DNA of 64,000 nt, from the NCBI GenBank assembly GCA_900468065.1, contig UBTA01000040.1, positions 1 to 64,000 of the forward strand, given 5' to 3'. The position numbers and the translations under genes are program-made. This stretch comes from Hyphomicrobiales bacterium. GTDB lineage: Bacteria > Pseudomonadota > Alphaproteobacteria > Rhizobiales > Rhizobiaceae. The notes below the pieces were generated by a model. The model saw only the letters and a list, made by a program, of their open reading frames with translations. It was not told the origin of the DNA and ran no database searches. Positions 38,757 through 48,736 of the stretch are shown here, piece after piece. Each line of letters begins with the position of its first letter. The stretch's first letter is position 1.

Positions 38757-41132
38757 TTATCGCTTGCCGCGCGGTGGTCGCGTTCCCGGCATCTTGCGAG
38801 CGCCGCTGCGATCCCTGCGGCCGGACTTGTGGAAGGAGCGCGTTGCCGTCGGCATCTTGCGTCCTTCGCTGATCATCTCGAAGCGGAGCGCGCCGGCAAG
38901 CGGCACAGCTTCCACCAGTTTGACGCGGATCTGATCGCCAAGACGATAGCCAAGTCCGGTTTTTTCGCCGGAAAGGGCCTGATGGGCCTCGTCATAGATG
39001 AAATAATCGCGTCCCAGCGTAGATATAGGTACGAACCCGTCGGCGCCATAGGCTGGAAGAGTGACAAATAGTCCCGCCTTGGTCACACCTGATATGCGTC
39101 CGTCGAATTCCTCGTTGACCCGTCCGCTGAGGTGATGGGCAATCAGCCGGTCGACCGTATCACGCTCGGCGGCCATGGCCCGGCGCTCGAAGGTGGAAAT
39201 CTCCGCCGCGATGTCGTTGAGCGCGGCTTCCTCGGCCGGCGTGATGCCGCCTTCGCCAAGCCCCAGCGTACCGACCAGCGCACGATGCACGATCAGATCG
39301 GCGTAGCGGCGGATCGGCGAAGTGAAATGCGCGTATTTCATTAGGTTGAGGCCGAAATGGCCGATATTTTCCGGGCTGTAGATCGCTTGGCTTTGCGAGC
39401 GCAGCACCATCTCGTTGACCATGGTCTCGTAGGGCTTATCGACGGCCTGCGACAAAATGCCGTTGAAATGGTTGGATCTGAGGTTGCCACCCTTGACGAG
39501 CGAGAGGTCGAGCGTGGCCAGAAACTCGCGCAGCGTCTCCTGCTTGGCGAGCGACGGTGCGTCGTGGACGCGGTAGACCAGCGGCTGGCGCTTGATCTCC
39601 AGCGTCTCGGCAGCGGCCACATTGGCCTGGATCATCATTTCCTCGATCAGCTTGTGGGCATCGAGGCGATCCGGCACGAAGACGCGGTCGACGGTGCCGT
39701 CGGCTTTGAGGACGATCTTGCGTTCGGGCATGTTGAGTTCGAGCGGCTGACGCCGGTCGCGGCCGCGGGTCAAGATCGCATAGGCGTTCCAAAGCGGCTG
39801 CAGGATCGGCTCCAGCAACGGTCCAGTCTGATCGTCCGGATTGCCGTCGATCGCTGCTTGAGCCTGATTGTAGGAGAGCTTTGCGGCACTCTTCATCATG
39901 ATGCGATGGAAAGTATGGCCAGCCTTGCGGCCTTCCTTTGAAAACCGCATGCGCACGGCGAGAGCCGGCCGGTCGACACCCTGTTTGAGCGAGCAGAGTT
40001 CGTTGGATATACGCTCCGGCAGCATCGGCACGACGCGGTCGGGGAAATAGACGGAGTTGCCCCGCTTGGCCGCTTCCTGGTCGAGCGCCGATTTCGGCCG
40101 CACATACCAGGAGACGTCGGCAATCGCGACGGTGACGATGACGCCGCCTTCATTGTCGGGCGAGGGGTCAGGCTCGGCATGCACCGCGTCGTCATGGTCC
40201 TTGGCGTCGGCGGGATCGATGGTGATCAGCGGCAGCGACCGCCAGTCCTCGCGGTGCGACATGGTGGCGGGACCGGCGGCCTCCGCTTCCTTGAGGACGC
40301 TCTCGGGGAAGATATAGGGAATGCCATGGGCATGGATGGCGATCATCGAGATCGCTTTTTCGGTGGCGACCGAGCCGATCACGGTCTTGACGGCTGCGCG
40401 CGGCAGACCGAAGCGGCCGGAGCGGACGATTTCCACCTCGACCAGATCGCCGTCCTTGGCCGGCCCTTGATGCTCGGCATCGACCTGCATTTCCTCGCCG
40501 CGCTTCTCGATCGGCATGATCCGGCCGCCGCCACCCGGCATTTCCCGGAAGACACCGAGGGCTGCATTGTTGTTGCGCTTGCGGTCGAGCACCTTGATGA
40601 TCCGCGCCGTATAGGCCGGGCCGCCGCGATCCTTGGCCGGGAAGATCTTGGCCAGCACCCGGTCGCCGATGCCACCAACCGGCATCTTGCCCTTGGACTG
40701 GCCGACACTCGACTGGCGTATCGAAACGGCGGGGGCAACGCCCGCATCATCTGGCCATTCGGCCGGACGGCCGATCAGTTCGCCATCCTTGTCGCGGGTG
40801 GTGATGTCGAGAACGGTGACGGGGGGCAGGGCGCCCGGACGGACCAGCGAGTTGCGCTTCTTCTCCAGCAGCCCGTCCTGTTCCATCTCGCGCAAAAGGG
40901 ATTTCAGCTCGATGCGGGTTTCGCCCTTCAGGCCGAAAGCCTTGTAGATCTCGCGTTTCGACGCCTTGTCCGGGTTTTCCGAAATGAAGCGCATCAGCAC
41001 GTCGCGCGGCGGTACCGCACCGTGAATGATCACGGTGTCATCTGCCGGCGTGAAAGCCTTCTTGCCCCCGCGTCCGATCCTGACTGCGGGTTTACCGGGC
41101 CGTTCGGGTCGATCGCGTGGAGTTCTGGTCAC
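38757..41132 (-). CDS. rnr: Ribonuclease R
   Basis: A 3'-5' exoribonuclease of the RNB family, 791 residues. The N-terminal part contains a small winged-helix segment (about residues 40-95, EIYKAFGLKGETRIELKSLL). Cold-shock-like domains follow, then the RNB catalytic core (about 260-600) with TIDPADAKDHDDAVHAE carrying the metal-binding Asp residues, then an S1 domain, and a basic tail. It starts with GTG, 5 nt after the topA stop, so the two are co-transcribed. Confidence 0.95.
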   Translation of the reverse strand: MTRTPRDRPERPGKPAVRIGRGGKKAFTPADDTVIIHGAVPPRDVLMRFISENPDKASKREIYKAFGLKGETRIELKSLLREMEQDGLLEKKRNSLVRPGALPPVTVLDITTRDKDGELIGRPAEWPDDAGVAPAVSIRQSSVGQSKGKMPVGGIGDRVLAKIFPAKDRGGPAYTARIIKVLDRKRNNNAALGVFREMPGGGGRIMPIEKRGEEMQVDAEHQGPAKDGDLVEVEIVRSGRFGLPRAAVKTVIGSVATEKAISMIAIHAHGIPYIFPESVLKEAEAAGPATMSHREDWRSLPLITIDPADAKDHDDAVHAEPDPSPDNEGGVIVTVAIADVSWYVRPKSALDQEAAKRGNSVYFPDRVVPMLPERISNELCSLKQGVDRPALAVRMRFSKEGRKAGHTFHRIMMKSAAKLSYNQAQAAIDGNPDDQTGPLLEPILQPLWNAYAILTRGRDRRQPLELNMPERKIVLKADGTVDRVFVPDRLDAHKLIEEMMIQANVAAAETLEIKRQPLVYRVHDAPSLAKQETLREFLATLDLSLVKGGNLRSNHFNGILSQAVDKPYETMVNEMVLRSQSQAIYSPENIGHFGLNLMKYAHFTSPIRRYADLIVHRALVGTLGLGEGGITPAEEAALNDIAAEISTFERRAMAAERDTVDRLIAHHLSGRVNEEFDGRISGVTKAGLFVTLPAYGADGFVPISTLGRDYFIYDEAHQALSGEKTGLGYRLGDQIRVKLVEAVPLAGALRFEMISEGRKMPTATRSFHKSGRRDRSGARKMPGTRPPRGKR

Positions 41133-41137
41133 GGTAT

Positions 41138-43840
41138 TCAGGCCTTCTTGGCTTTTGCTGCTGCTGTCTTGGGCTTGGCGGCAGCTTTGGGTTTGGCCGC
41201 CGCCTTGGGGTTGGCCGCAGCTTTCGGCTTTGCCGATTTCGTTTCTGTCGCGTCGGTCTTCGCCGCGGCCTTCGGCTTGGCGGTCTTGGTCGCCTTACCC
41301 TTGGCTGGCTTGATGCCGCCCTTGGCAATACGCTCGGCGATCAGCATGAGGGCATCCTCGATCGTCACCGATACCGGGTCCTTGCCCTTCGGCAGGGTCG
41401 CATTGACCTTGCCCCAGTTGACGTAGGGACCGTACTTGCCGTCCTTGACCGTGATCGGTCCGCCATCGGGATGATCGCCGACTTCCTTGAGCGGAGCAGC
41501 CGAGGCTCCGCGTCCACCGGGACCCTTCGCCTGCTTGTCGGCAAGAACCGAGACCGCGCGGTTGAGGCCGATGGAAAACACGTCCTCGATGCTCTCGACA
41601 TTGGCATATTTGCCGTCATGCAGGATAAACGGCCCGTAGCGGCCAAGGCCGGACGAGATCATCTTGCCGCTTTCGGGATGCGCGCCGATATCGCGCGGCA
41701 GCGATAAAAGGGCCAGCGCCTTTTCGTGATCGATGCTCGCCGGCGTCCAGCCCTTGGGAAGGCTCGAGCGTTTTGCTTCCTTGCCATCGCCCCGCTGGAC
41801 ATAGGGTCCGAAACGTCCGGAGCGCAGGGTGATTTCCTCGCCCGTATGCGGATCCTTGCCGAGTGCCAGCGGCTCGTTGGAAACGGCAGCCTCGTCGCCG
41901 CCATTGCTGTCGGAGGACAGCTGGCGGGTGAAATTGCATTCCGGATAGTTCGAGCAACCGACGAAGGCGCCGTATTTGCCAAGCTTCAGCGATAGTTTGC
42001 CAGTGCCGCAGACCTGGCAGATGCGCGGATCGCTGCCGTCCTCGCGCTTCGGGAAGACCAGCGGTGCCAGTTCTTCGTTCAAGGCGTCGAGCACGTTGGT
42101 GACGCGCAGTTCCTTGGTGTCTTCGATCTGGGCGAAGAAATCCTTCCAGAAATCGCGAAGAACATCCTTCCAGTTCAGTTCGCCAGCGGAAATCTGGTCG
42201 AGCTTTTCTTCCAGCGATGCGGTGAAATCATATTCGACGTAACGCGCAAAGAAGCTTTCAAGGAAAGCCGTCACCAGCCTGCCCTTGGCTTCGGGGATGA
42301 GCTTGCGCTTGTCGTTGATGATATATTCCCGGTCGAGCAGTGTCGTCACCGTCGCAGCATAGGTGGAAGGACGGCCGATGCCCAGCTCTTCCATCTTCTT
42401 GATCAGCGATGCTTCCGAATAGCGCGGTGGCGGCTCGGTGAAGTGCTGGGTCGAATTGATCTTCTTCTTGGCGAGGTTTTCGCGCGCATTGATCTCGGGG
42501 AGACGGCCATCCTCATCATCCCCATCGCTCTGCTCGCCATCTTCCTTGGCATCCGTGTAGGCAGCGATGAAGCCATCGAAACGGATAACCGAGCCGACAG
42601 CCCGCAGGCCAGCCTTCTCGCCCTTGTTCTCGGCGGTGATCTCGGCGGTGGTCCGCTCGATTTCAGCCGACGCCATCTGACTGGCGATGCCGCGCTTCCA
42701 GATCAGGTCATAGAGACGCAGCTGGTCGGCATCGAGAAACTTGCGCACTTGATCGGGAATGCGGGTGAAGTCGGTCGGACGGATCGCCTCGTGCGCTTCC
42801 TGGGCATTCTTCGCCTTGGTCGTGTAGATACGGGCCTTGTCCGGCACATAGCGGCTGCCGAACTGGTCGCCGATGGCACTGCGTGCAGCGTCGATCGCTT
42901 CGCCGGCCATCTGTACGCCGTCCGTACGCATATAGGTAATGAGACCGACGGTCTCGCCGCCGATATCGATACCTTCGTAGAGCTTCTGCGCGACTTGCAT
43001 GGTGCGTGATGCCGAAAAGCTGAGCTTGGAGGAAGCGGCCTGCTGCAGCGTCGAGGTGGTGAAGGGCGGCGAGGGATTACGCTTGACCGGCTTGGCTTCG
43101 ATGCTGTCGACCGTGTAGGCGGCACCGTCCAGCAAGGCTTTCAGCTTGCCTGCGTCTTCACCGTTGGTGACGCCGCGCGGCGGCAGGCGGTTGCCGCCGG
43201 TGGAAACCAGGCGGGCTTCGAACTCATCGCCGCGCGGTGTCTTCAGGAGCGCCGAAAGGTTCCAGTATTCTTCGGAAATGAAGCGTTCGATTTCGGCTTC
43301 GCGGTCGCAGACGAGGCGCAGCGTCACCGATTGCACGCGGCCGGCCGAGCGGGCGCCGGGCAGTTTGCGCCACAGCACCGGCGACAGGTTGAAGCCGACG
43401 AGATAGTCGAGCGCCCGGCGTGCCAGATAGGCATCGACCAGCGGGATATCGATATCGCGCGGATTGGCCATGGCGTCGAGCACGGCTTTCTTGGTGATGG
43501 CGTTGAAGACGACGCGGCTCACCGGCTTGTCGCCGATCAGCTTCTTCTTCCTGAGCAGATCGAGCACGTGCCACGAAATCGCCTCTCCCTCGCGATCCGG
43601 GTCGGTTGCGAGAATGAGGCGGTCAGCGGATTTCAGGGCGTCGGCGATGTCCTTCATGTGCTTGGCGGATTTGGTATCCACTTCCCACAGCATGGCAAAG
43701 TCGTCATCCGGCAGCACCGAGCCGTCCTTGGCCGGCAAATCGCGGACGTGACCGAAGGAAGCGAGAACCTTGTAACCAGGACCCAGATATTTGTTGATGG
43801 TCTTCGCCTTTGAAGGCGATTCCACGACGACGACATTCAT
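41138..43840 (-). CDS. topA: DNA topoisomerase I
   Basis: A 900-residue type IA topoisomerase that relaxes negative supercoils. The Toprim domain is at the start (VVVVESPSKAKTINKYL, then DPDREGEAISWH). The active-site region has LITYMRTDGVQ with the catalytic Tyr near residue 308. Zinc-ribbon repeats follow near residue 570 (CQVCG...CSNYPEC). The last 50 or so residues are a Lys/Ala-rich tail with repeated AAAKPK units. The start MNVVVVES is preferred over an upstream ATG at 43846 because of its spacing to GAGA. Confidence 0.95.
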   Translation of the reverse strand: MNVVVVESPSKAKTINKYLGPGYKVLASFGHVRDLPAKDGSVLPDDDFAMLWEVDTKSAKHMKDIADALKSADRLILATDPDREGEAISWHVLDLLRKKKLIGDKPVSRVVFNAITKKAVLDAMANPRDIDIPLVDAYLARRALDYLVGFNLSPVLWRKLPGARSAGRVQSVTLRLVCDREAEIERFISEEYWNLSALLKTPRGDEFEARLVSTGGNRLPPRGVTNGEDAGKLKALLDGAAYTVDSIEAKPVKRNPSPPFTTSTLQQAASSKLSFSASRTMQVAQKLYEGIDIGGETVGLITYMRTDGVQMAGEAIDAARSAIGDQFGSRYVPDKARIYTTKAKNAQEAHEAIRPTDFTRIPDQVRKFLDADQLRLYDLIWKRGIASQMASAEIERTTAEITAENKGEKAGLRAVGSVIRFDGFIAAYTDAKEDGEQSDGDDEDGRLPEINARENLAKKKINSTQHFTEPPPRYSEASLIKKMEELGIGRPSTYAATVTTLLDREYIINDKRKLIPEAKGRLVTAFLESFFARYVEYDFTASLEEKLDQISAGELNWKDVLRDFWKDFFAQIEDTKELRVTNVLDALNEELAPLVFPKREDGSDPRICQVCGTGKLSLKLGKYGAFVGCSNYPECNFTRQLSSDSNGGDEAAVSNEPLALGKDPHTGEEITLRSGRFGPYVQRGDGKEAKRSSLPKGWTPASIDHEKALALLSLPRDIGAHPESGKMISSGLGRYGPFILHDGKYANVESIEDVFSIGLNRAVSVLADKQAKGPGGRGASAAPLKEVGDHPDGGPITVKDGKYGPYVNWGKVNATLPKGKDPVSVTIEDALMLIAERIAKGGIKPAKGKATKTAKPKAAAKTDATETKSAKPKAAANPKAAAKPKAAAKPKTAAAKAKKA

Positions 43841-44197
43841 GGTCATATTCTCAAAGCAACCGTTCAAAGCTGTGCCAGGCCGGGGAGAGGCGGCACAATG
43901 GGAAATATCGATGCCCCGACATGGACAGGGATTCGTCTGCGGTCAAGTGCCGGACCCAAAATTAGCCACTACAACGCGATACAACCTATAGGGGATTACG
44001 TGTATATTGCAATTACAGATAAATGCGTTATCGTCGTTGAAGTGTAGTCTGATCTCGTTGCAAGTTGACGGAAAGCGATGCTTTCGGCCCTTGTTTCGAG
44101 GTTGCGGCTGACACAACCGGACGGTGTTGTATGGGGTTCCGCTCGAATACTAAGTGCCTTTCTAAAGGCAGGTTTGAATGCACCACAGGGAAAACCG
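43841..44197. other. Intergenic region between topA and the small gene at 44198
   Basis: A 357-nt gap between divergently transcribed genes. A perfect dyad GAAAGC-GAT-GCTTTC lies at 44071-44085. AT-rich stretches near 43960-44030 probably contain the promoters; I could not assign -35/-10 boxes with confidence. No protein-like frame is seen. Confidence 0.5.
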
Positions 44198-44455
44198 ATG
44201 ATTCCGAATTCACCCGGGGCCGGCAAGAGAGACGCTCTGGCACGCGAAAAAATCTCGTATGTCCGGCAGATGCTGGGCGAATTACGAGGCGTCGCCGCCA
44301 CTGAAGGCGCGGACATGCTGTGCTATCTGATCGAGATGGCCGCTGTCGAAGCCGGCGACATCCTCTCGGGTAAACGGCAGCTATCATTCTCCAATGTTGA
44401 GGGAAACGAGGCCACCGGGATGCCGGTGAAGTCGTCCGGCAAGGTCCAGTTCTAG
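44198..44455 (+). CDS. Small conserved hypothetical protein converging on dprA
   Basis: An 85-residue protein starting at an ATG after an AAAACC run. Residues 10-60 ([20 protein letters not shown] and [18 protein letters not shown]) form an amphipathic helical pattern that I recall from short proteins in many rhizobia, probably not DNA binding. The C-terminal 25 residues overlap the 3' end of dprA on the other strand by 72 nt and are probably not conserved. Function unknown. A start at 44078 would give a longer but less family-like N-terminus. Confidence 0.68.
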   Translation: MIPNSPGAGKRDALAREKISYVRQMLGELRGVAATEGADMLCYLIEMAAVEAGDILSGKRQLSFSNVEGNEATGMPVKSSGKVQF

Positions 44456-45532
44456 CAGCACCAGATAGACGGCCGATGCCGAAAGGCCGGTATGCCGGAT
44501 GATGTCGTCGATCTCGACGGGAGTCGGGCCGAGCGCATCGGTGATCCGGATACGATCGTTCTCATTCGGCGGCGCTATCGGCCCAACATCATGCTCTCCC
44601 GGTTCCTCCGCTTGCGGTGGCGTGAAGAGATCAATGCGACTGAGGGGTGCAAGGGCCTGCAATATATCCTGTGCCTCCGTCGTGACGGTCGCGCCGTCCT
44701 TCAAAAGGCCGTTAGTGCCGTGACAGCGCGGATCGAGCGGCGAGCCGGGCACGGCAAAGACCAGCCGGCCGAAATCGGCGGCATAGCGCGCCGTGATCAG
44801 GGAGCCGGACCGGGATGCCGCTTCGACGACGGCAAGTCCGAGGCTGACGCCGGCAATCAACCTGTTGCGCCGGGGGAAATCGCGGGCACGCGGCTCCCAG
44901 CCGAACGGCATTTCGCTGATTGCCAGACCATTGCCCTGCGTAATCTCGTCCAGCAGGCCGATATTCTCGGGCGGATAGGGCTGGTCCAAACCGCCGGCCA
45001 GCGCCGCGATCGTCCCCGTCTCGAGGCTGGCGCGGTGCGCCGCCGTGTCGATGCCGCGTGCAAGCCCGGATATAATGGAGTATCCGGCCCGTCCGACGTC
45101 GCGGGCGATCATCGCCGCGAATTTCGTGCCGCTGATCGAGGCATTGCGCGAGCCAACGATGCCGACGGAGGGGACGGTGCCGATGGCCGCATTGCCCTTA
45201 ACAGCTAGAAGTGGCGGCGCGCCGTCGATCTGGCGCAGGGCCGGGGGATAATCGGGCTCGCCGATGCCGACGAAGCGGGCGCCAAAGCGATAGGCCGCAG
45301 AAAGCTCCTTTTCCGCCTCAGCGATGGAGGCGACTCGGATGGTGCGGGTCGAGCCGCCGCGCCGCGACAGTTCGGGCAGCATTTCGAGCGCTGTTTCCGC
45401 CGAGCCGAAATGGTTGATGAGATCGCGGAAGGTCGCAGGGCCGACATTGTCGCTGCGGATCAGCCTGAGCCAGGCGATCCTTTGTCGTTCCGAAAGCGCA
45501 ATCCCGTTTCGTCCTGCGCCTTCGCTCGACAT
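44384..45532 (-). CDS. dprA: DNA-processing protein DprA
   Basis: A 382-residue protein required for natural transformation, loading RecA on incoming single-stranded DNA. It has an N-terminal SAM-like helical domain (about 15-75), a Rossmann-like DprA fold (about 85-300) with [23 protein letters not shown] and [10 protein letters not shown], and a C-terminal winged-helix domain (about 310-380). It lies 6 nt downstream of plsY in the same operon. Full length and motifs intact. Confidence 0.95.
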   Translation of the reverse strand: MSSEGAGRNGIALSERQRIAWLRLIRSDNVGPATFRDLINHFGSAETALEMLPELSRRGGSTRTIRVASIAEAEKELSAAYRFGARFVGIGEPDYPPALRQIDGAPPLLAVKGNAAIGTVPSVGIVGSRNASISGTKFAAMIARDVGRAGYSIISGLARGIDTAAHRASLETGTIAALAGGLDQPYPPENIGLLDEITQGNGLAISEMPFGWEPRARDFPRRNRLIAGVSLGLAVVEAASRSGSLITARYAADFGRLVFAVPGSPLDPRCHGTNGLLKDGATVTTEAQDILQALAPLSRIDLFTPPQAEEPGEHDVGPIAPPNENDRIRITDALGPTPVEIDDIIRHTGLSASAVYLVLLELDLAGRLHRHPGGLVSLNIGE

Positions 45533-45538
45533 AAGATC

Positions 45539-46153
45539 CTATCCCTTTTCCCCAATCCGGCCCTCAGTGCCGGCCAACAGCCGCTGGATATTTGCCCGGT
45601 GCTTGATCCAGGTGATGATGCTCATCACGACAAAGAGCAGACCGATTTTTCCGTAGCCAGTCGCCAACAATACAACCGGAACGATCAGTGTTGCAACCAG
45701 TGCTGCGAGGGAGGAATAACGGGTGATTTTGGCCAGGGTCAGCCAGATGGCGGCAAACACGAGAACGATAATGGGCGCCAGACCCAGCAGCACGCCGATA
45801 TAGGTGGCGATCCCCTTGCCGCCCTTGAAACCGAGCCAGACGGGATAGAGATGCCCAAGGAACGCGGCGAAACCGGCGGCAATACCGGCCTCGATCCCCC
45901 AGCGTGAGGCAATGGCCGCTGCTACAGTTCCCTTCAGGGCATCGAGCAGCAATGTGGCTGCCGCGAGCTTCTTGTTGCCGGTGCGCAGCACATTGGTTGC
46001 GCCGATATTGCCGGAACCGATCTTGCGCACATCGCCCAGCCCGGCCATGCGGGTGAGGATGAGGCCAAAGGGGATGGAACCGAGCAGATAGCCGAAGATT
46101 GCAGCACCGGCCGTCAGCGCCAGCCCGAGTTGCCAGGAAAGTATATCAGTCAT
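45539..46153 (-). CDS. plsY: Acyl-phosphate glycerol-3-phosphate acyltransferase PlsY
   Basis: A 204-residue inner-membrane enzyme that acylates glycerol-3-phosphate using acyl-phosphate, the first step in membrane phospholipid synthesis. Conserved cytoplasmic loops are seen: [15 protein letters not shown] with [13 protein letters not shown] near residues 45-56, and [21 protein letters not shown] near residue 100. Four to seven hydrophobic helices. It is separated from pyrC by 159 nt that include a palindromic repeat. Confidence 0.95.
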   Translation of the reverse strand: MTDILSWQLGLALTAGAAIFGYLLGSIPFGLILTRMAGLGDVRKIGSGNIGATNVLRTGNKKLAAATLLLDALKGTVAAAIASRWGIEAGIAAGFAAFLGHLYPVWLGFKGGKGIATYIGVLLGLAPIIVLVFAAIWLTLAKITRYSSLAALVATLIVPVVLLATGYGKIGLLFVVMSIITWIKHRANIQRLLAGTEGRIGEKG

Positions 46154-46188
46154 CTATCGCCTCCCCAATTCCGCCTCGACGGACATTG

Positions 46189-46299
46189 CCCTTACCCTAA
46201 ACCTCTCCCCGCAAGCGGGGCGAGGGAACGACGGAGTTTGCCGCATTGTCCTTCTCCCCGTTCACGGGGAGAGGTGGCCGATAGGCCGGATGAGGGGCA
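46189..46299. repeat. RIME-like palindromic intergenic repeat, copy 1
   Basis: An intergenic element with a CTCCCCGC...GCGGGGCGAGG hairpin, a shared core ACGGAGTTTGCCGC, then a CTTCTCCCCG...CGGGGAGAGG hairpin and a tail GGCCGGATGAGGGGC. The second copy at 63604-63718 matches in order. The pattern recalls the RIME/ABC family of short repeats in rhizobial genomes. It sits between pyrC and plsY. Confidence 0.8.
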
Positions 46300-46312
46300 G
46301 CTTCGTCGCTAA

Positions 46313-47599
46313 CTACAGCGAATGGACCAGTTTTCCCGCAACATAGGTTTGAACGGCCCGGCCGGTAAAGCGGGCATTTTCGAAAGGCGTGTTTTTCGAG
46401 CGGGAGACGATCGAGTCCTTGCCGAAAATCCAGGGTTCGTCGAGATCGATCAGCGTGATGTCGGCCTTGGCGCCGGGTTTCAGAGTACCGGCATCAAGCC
46501 CGAAGATCTGCGCAGGCCGGGTCGATAGGGCATCGATCAGGCGCATCAAGGGCACGGTGCCGCTGTGATGGAGGCGGAGCGCAGCGGCCAGCAAGGTCTC
46601 CAGCCCGATCGCGCCATCGGCGGCATCGGCAAAGGGCAGGCGCTTGGTATCGACATCCTGCGGATCGTGCGACGAAACGATGATGTCGATGGTGCCATCG
46701 GCCAGAGCCTCAACCATCGCGGCACGATCGTCTTCGCCACGCAACGGCGGTGACAGCTTGAAGAAGGTACGGTATTCGCCGATATCGTTCTCGTTCAACG
46801 TCAGATGGTTGATCGAGATGCCGCAGGTGACGTTGGCGCCGCGCTTGCGGGCCGTGGCGATCGCTTCGGCCGATTCCGGCAGTGAGATTTTCGCGGCATG
46901 ATAGGCGCCCTTGGTCAGTCCGGCCATGCGCAGGTCGCGCTCCAGCGGGATGATTTCGGCCTCGCGCGGCACACCGGAAAGGCCAAGCCAGCTGGCCAGC
47001 AACCCTTCATTCATGACGCCATCGGCACCGAGATATTTGTCGCGGGTTTCAAGCGAGATGACCGCGCCAAATTCGCGGGCATAGGTCATGGCGCGACGAA
47101 GGACGAGCGTGTCGTGTACCGGACGGCGGCCGTTGGTGAAGCAGACGGCACCGGCTTCGCGCAACAGGCCGAATTCGGTCATTTCCTCGCCATCAAGATG
47201 CTTTGTCAGCGCCGCCGCCGGATAGACATTGATCAGCGCCTTGTCGCGCGCCGTCTTCTGGACGAACTGTACCAGCGCGATATCGTCGATGACGGGATCG
47301 GTATCCGGCATGGTGATGATCGAGGTGACGCCGCCTGCAGCCGCAGCCCGCGATGCGGACTCGATGGTCTCGCGATATTCACCGCCGGGTTCGCCGACGA
47401 AAACGCGGGCATCGACCAGGCCGGGCACAGCAACGAGGCCGGTGCAGTCCTTGATTTCGGCGCCTTCAGGAACACCCTGGTTCTGGGCTGATTGCCCCGC
47501 AGCAACGATCGAGCCGTTTTCGACGATGATGTCGCCGGTTTCATCGAGATTGCGCGAGGGATCGATGATCCGCAGGTTCTTCAGGACGAGGTTGCTCAT
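46313..47599 (-). CDS. Dihydroorotase-like protein lacking the metal-binding motif (pyrC')
   Basis: A 428-residue protein of the class I dihydroorotase family. The fold pattern is intact, but the catalytic residues are missing. The usual H-x-H-x-R motif is replaced by ARVFVG (residues 64-69), the HCED region by a segment without His (181-189), the PHH motif by INH (263-265), and the DHAPH motif by SSHDPQ (309-314). It is therefore probably non-catalytic and serves to support PyrB, as known for Pseudomonas PyrC'. It overlaps pyrB by 4 nt. Confidence 0.9.
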   Translation of the reverse strand: MSNLVLKNLRIIDPSRNLDETGDIIVENGSIVAAGQSAQNQGVPEGAEIKDCTGLVAVPGLVDARVFVGEPGGEYRETIESASRAAAAGGVTSIITMPDTDPVIDDIALVQFVQKTARDKALINVYPAAALTKHLDGEEMTEFGLLREAGAVCFTNGRRPVHDTLVLRRAMTYAREFGAVISLETRDKYLGADGVMNEGLLASWLGLSGVPREAEIIPLERDLRMAGLTKGAYHAAKISLPESAEAIATARKRGANVTCGISINHLTLNENDIGEYRTFFKLSPPLRGEDDRAAMVEALADGTIDIIVSSHDPQDVDTKRLPFADAADGAIGLETLLAAALRLHHSGTVPLMRLIDALSTRPAQIFGLDAGTLKPGAKADITLIDLDEPWIFGKDSIVSRSKNTPFENARFTGRAVQTYVAGKLVHSL

Positions 47600-48537
47600 G
47601 TGCGCGGCCCCTGGTTCTGCGAAAGAAGAAGCGTTTCCATCACCGCCATGCGCACCGCAACCCCCATTTCGACTTGTTGCTCGATCACGCTCTGCGGTCC
47701 ATCGGCGATCTCCGAGGCGATCTCGACGCCGCGGTTCATCGGGCCGGGATGCATGACCAGCGCGTCTTCCTTGGCAGCTTTCAGTTTTTCGGCATCAAGC
47801 CCGTAATAGCGGAAATATTCCCGCACCGAGGGCACGAAGGAGCCGGCCATGCGCTCGCGCTGCAGCCGCAGCATCATCACCACGTCGGCATCCTTCAGGC
47901 CTTCTTCCATCGAGTGGTAGACCTCGGCGCCCATGTCGGCGATGCCGGAGGGGAGAAGGGTTGCCGGCGCGACCACACGGACGCGGGCGCCCATCTGGTT
48001 AAGCAGCAGGATGTTGGAGCGGGCAACGCGTGAATGCAGCACGTCGCCGCAGATCGCGACGATGATGCGCGACAGCTTACCCTTGGCGCGGCGGATGGTC
48101 AGCGCGTCGAGCAGCGCCTGCGTCGGATGCTCATGCTGGCCGTCGCCGGCGTTGACGACAGAGCAGGAAACTTTTTGGGCAAGCAGGGCAGCGGCACCGG
48201 CCGACGAGTGGCGCACGACCAGCACATCCGGGTGCATCGCGTTCAGCGTCATCGCCGTATCGATCAGCGTTTCGCCCTTCTTGACCGAGGAGTTGCTGAC
48301 CGACATGTTCATCACGTCGGCACCCAGCCGCTTGCCGGCAAGTTCGAACGAGGATTGCGTCCGGGTCGAGGCTTCGAAGAACAGGTTGATCTGCGTCAGG
48401 CCGCGCAGCGTCGTGGTCTTCTTTTCTCTCTGGCGGGAAATCTTGACGGCTTCGTCGGCCCGGTCGAGCAGGAGCGTGATGTCCTGTTCCGTCAGGCCCT
48501 TGATGCCGAGCAGGTGGCGATGCGGAAAGAAATCCAT
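47596..48537 (-). CDS. pyrB: Aspartate carbamoyltransferase catalytic subunit
   Basis: Joins carbamoyl phosphate to aspartate in de novo pyrimidine synthesis. The 313-residue protein has [22 protein letters not shown] (split here as FFEASTRTQ and [10 protein letters not shown]) near residue 52, [14 protein letters not shown] near residue 100, [16 protein letters not shown] near residue 130, and MHPGPMNRG near residue 265. No regulatory pyrI gene is nearby. The start [11 protein letters not shown] is chosen because an upstream start at 48615 lies beyond the likely promoter. It precedes and overlaps pyrC'. Confidence 0.96.
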   Translation of the reverse strand: MDFFPHRHLLGIKGLTEQDITLLLDRADEAVKISRQREKKTTTLRGLTQINLFFEASTRTQSSFELAGKRLGADVMNMSVSNSSVKKGETLIDTAMTLNAMHPDVLVVRHSSAGAAALLAQKVSCSVVNAGDGQHEHPTQALLDALTIRRAKGKLSRIIVAICGDVLHSRVARSNILLLNQMGARVRVVAPATLLPSGIADMGAEVYHSMEEGLKDADVVMMLRLQRERMAGSFVPSVREYFRYYGLDAEKLKAAKEDALVMHPGPMNRGVEIASEIADGPQSVIEQQVEMGVAVRMAVMETLLLSQNQGPRT

Positions 48538-48570
48538 GGGGAGCCGCCTCATTTGGTGAAGTTGCGTGGG

Positions 48571-48599
48571 TCTATAATGACTGTATCCCCAACCGGCAA
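48571..48599 (-). promoter_or_regulatory. Probable sigma-70 promoter of pyrB-pyrC'
   Basis: On the minus strand TTGCCG (48599-48594) and TATAGA (48576-48571) are separated by 17 nt, near the alphaproteobacterial housekeeping consensus. Start of transcription would fall about 28 nt before the pyrB ATG. Confidence 0.6.
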
Positions 48600-48736
48600 G
48601 GCAAAGGCTGCGCAAACCGGCCGCATCCCCACGCTTTTGTGGCGATTACGCACCGCGCGCAAATTGTTGCGGGATGCGGCATTTATCCCGTACCCATCCT
48701 GTTCCTAAGCATAGGGACTTGGGTTAGAAACGCGGC

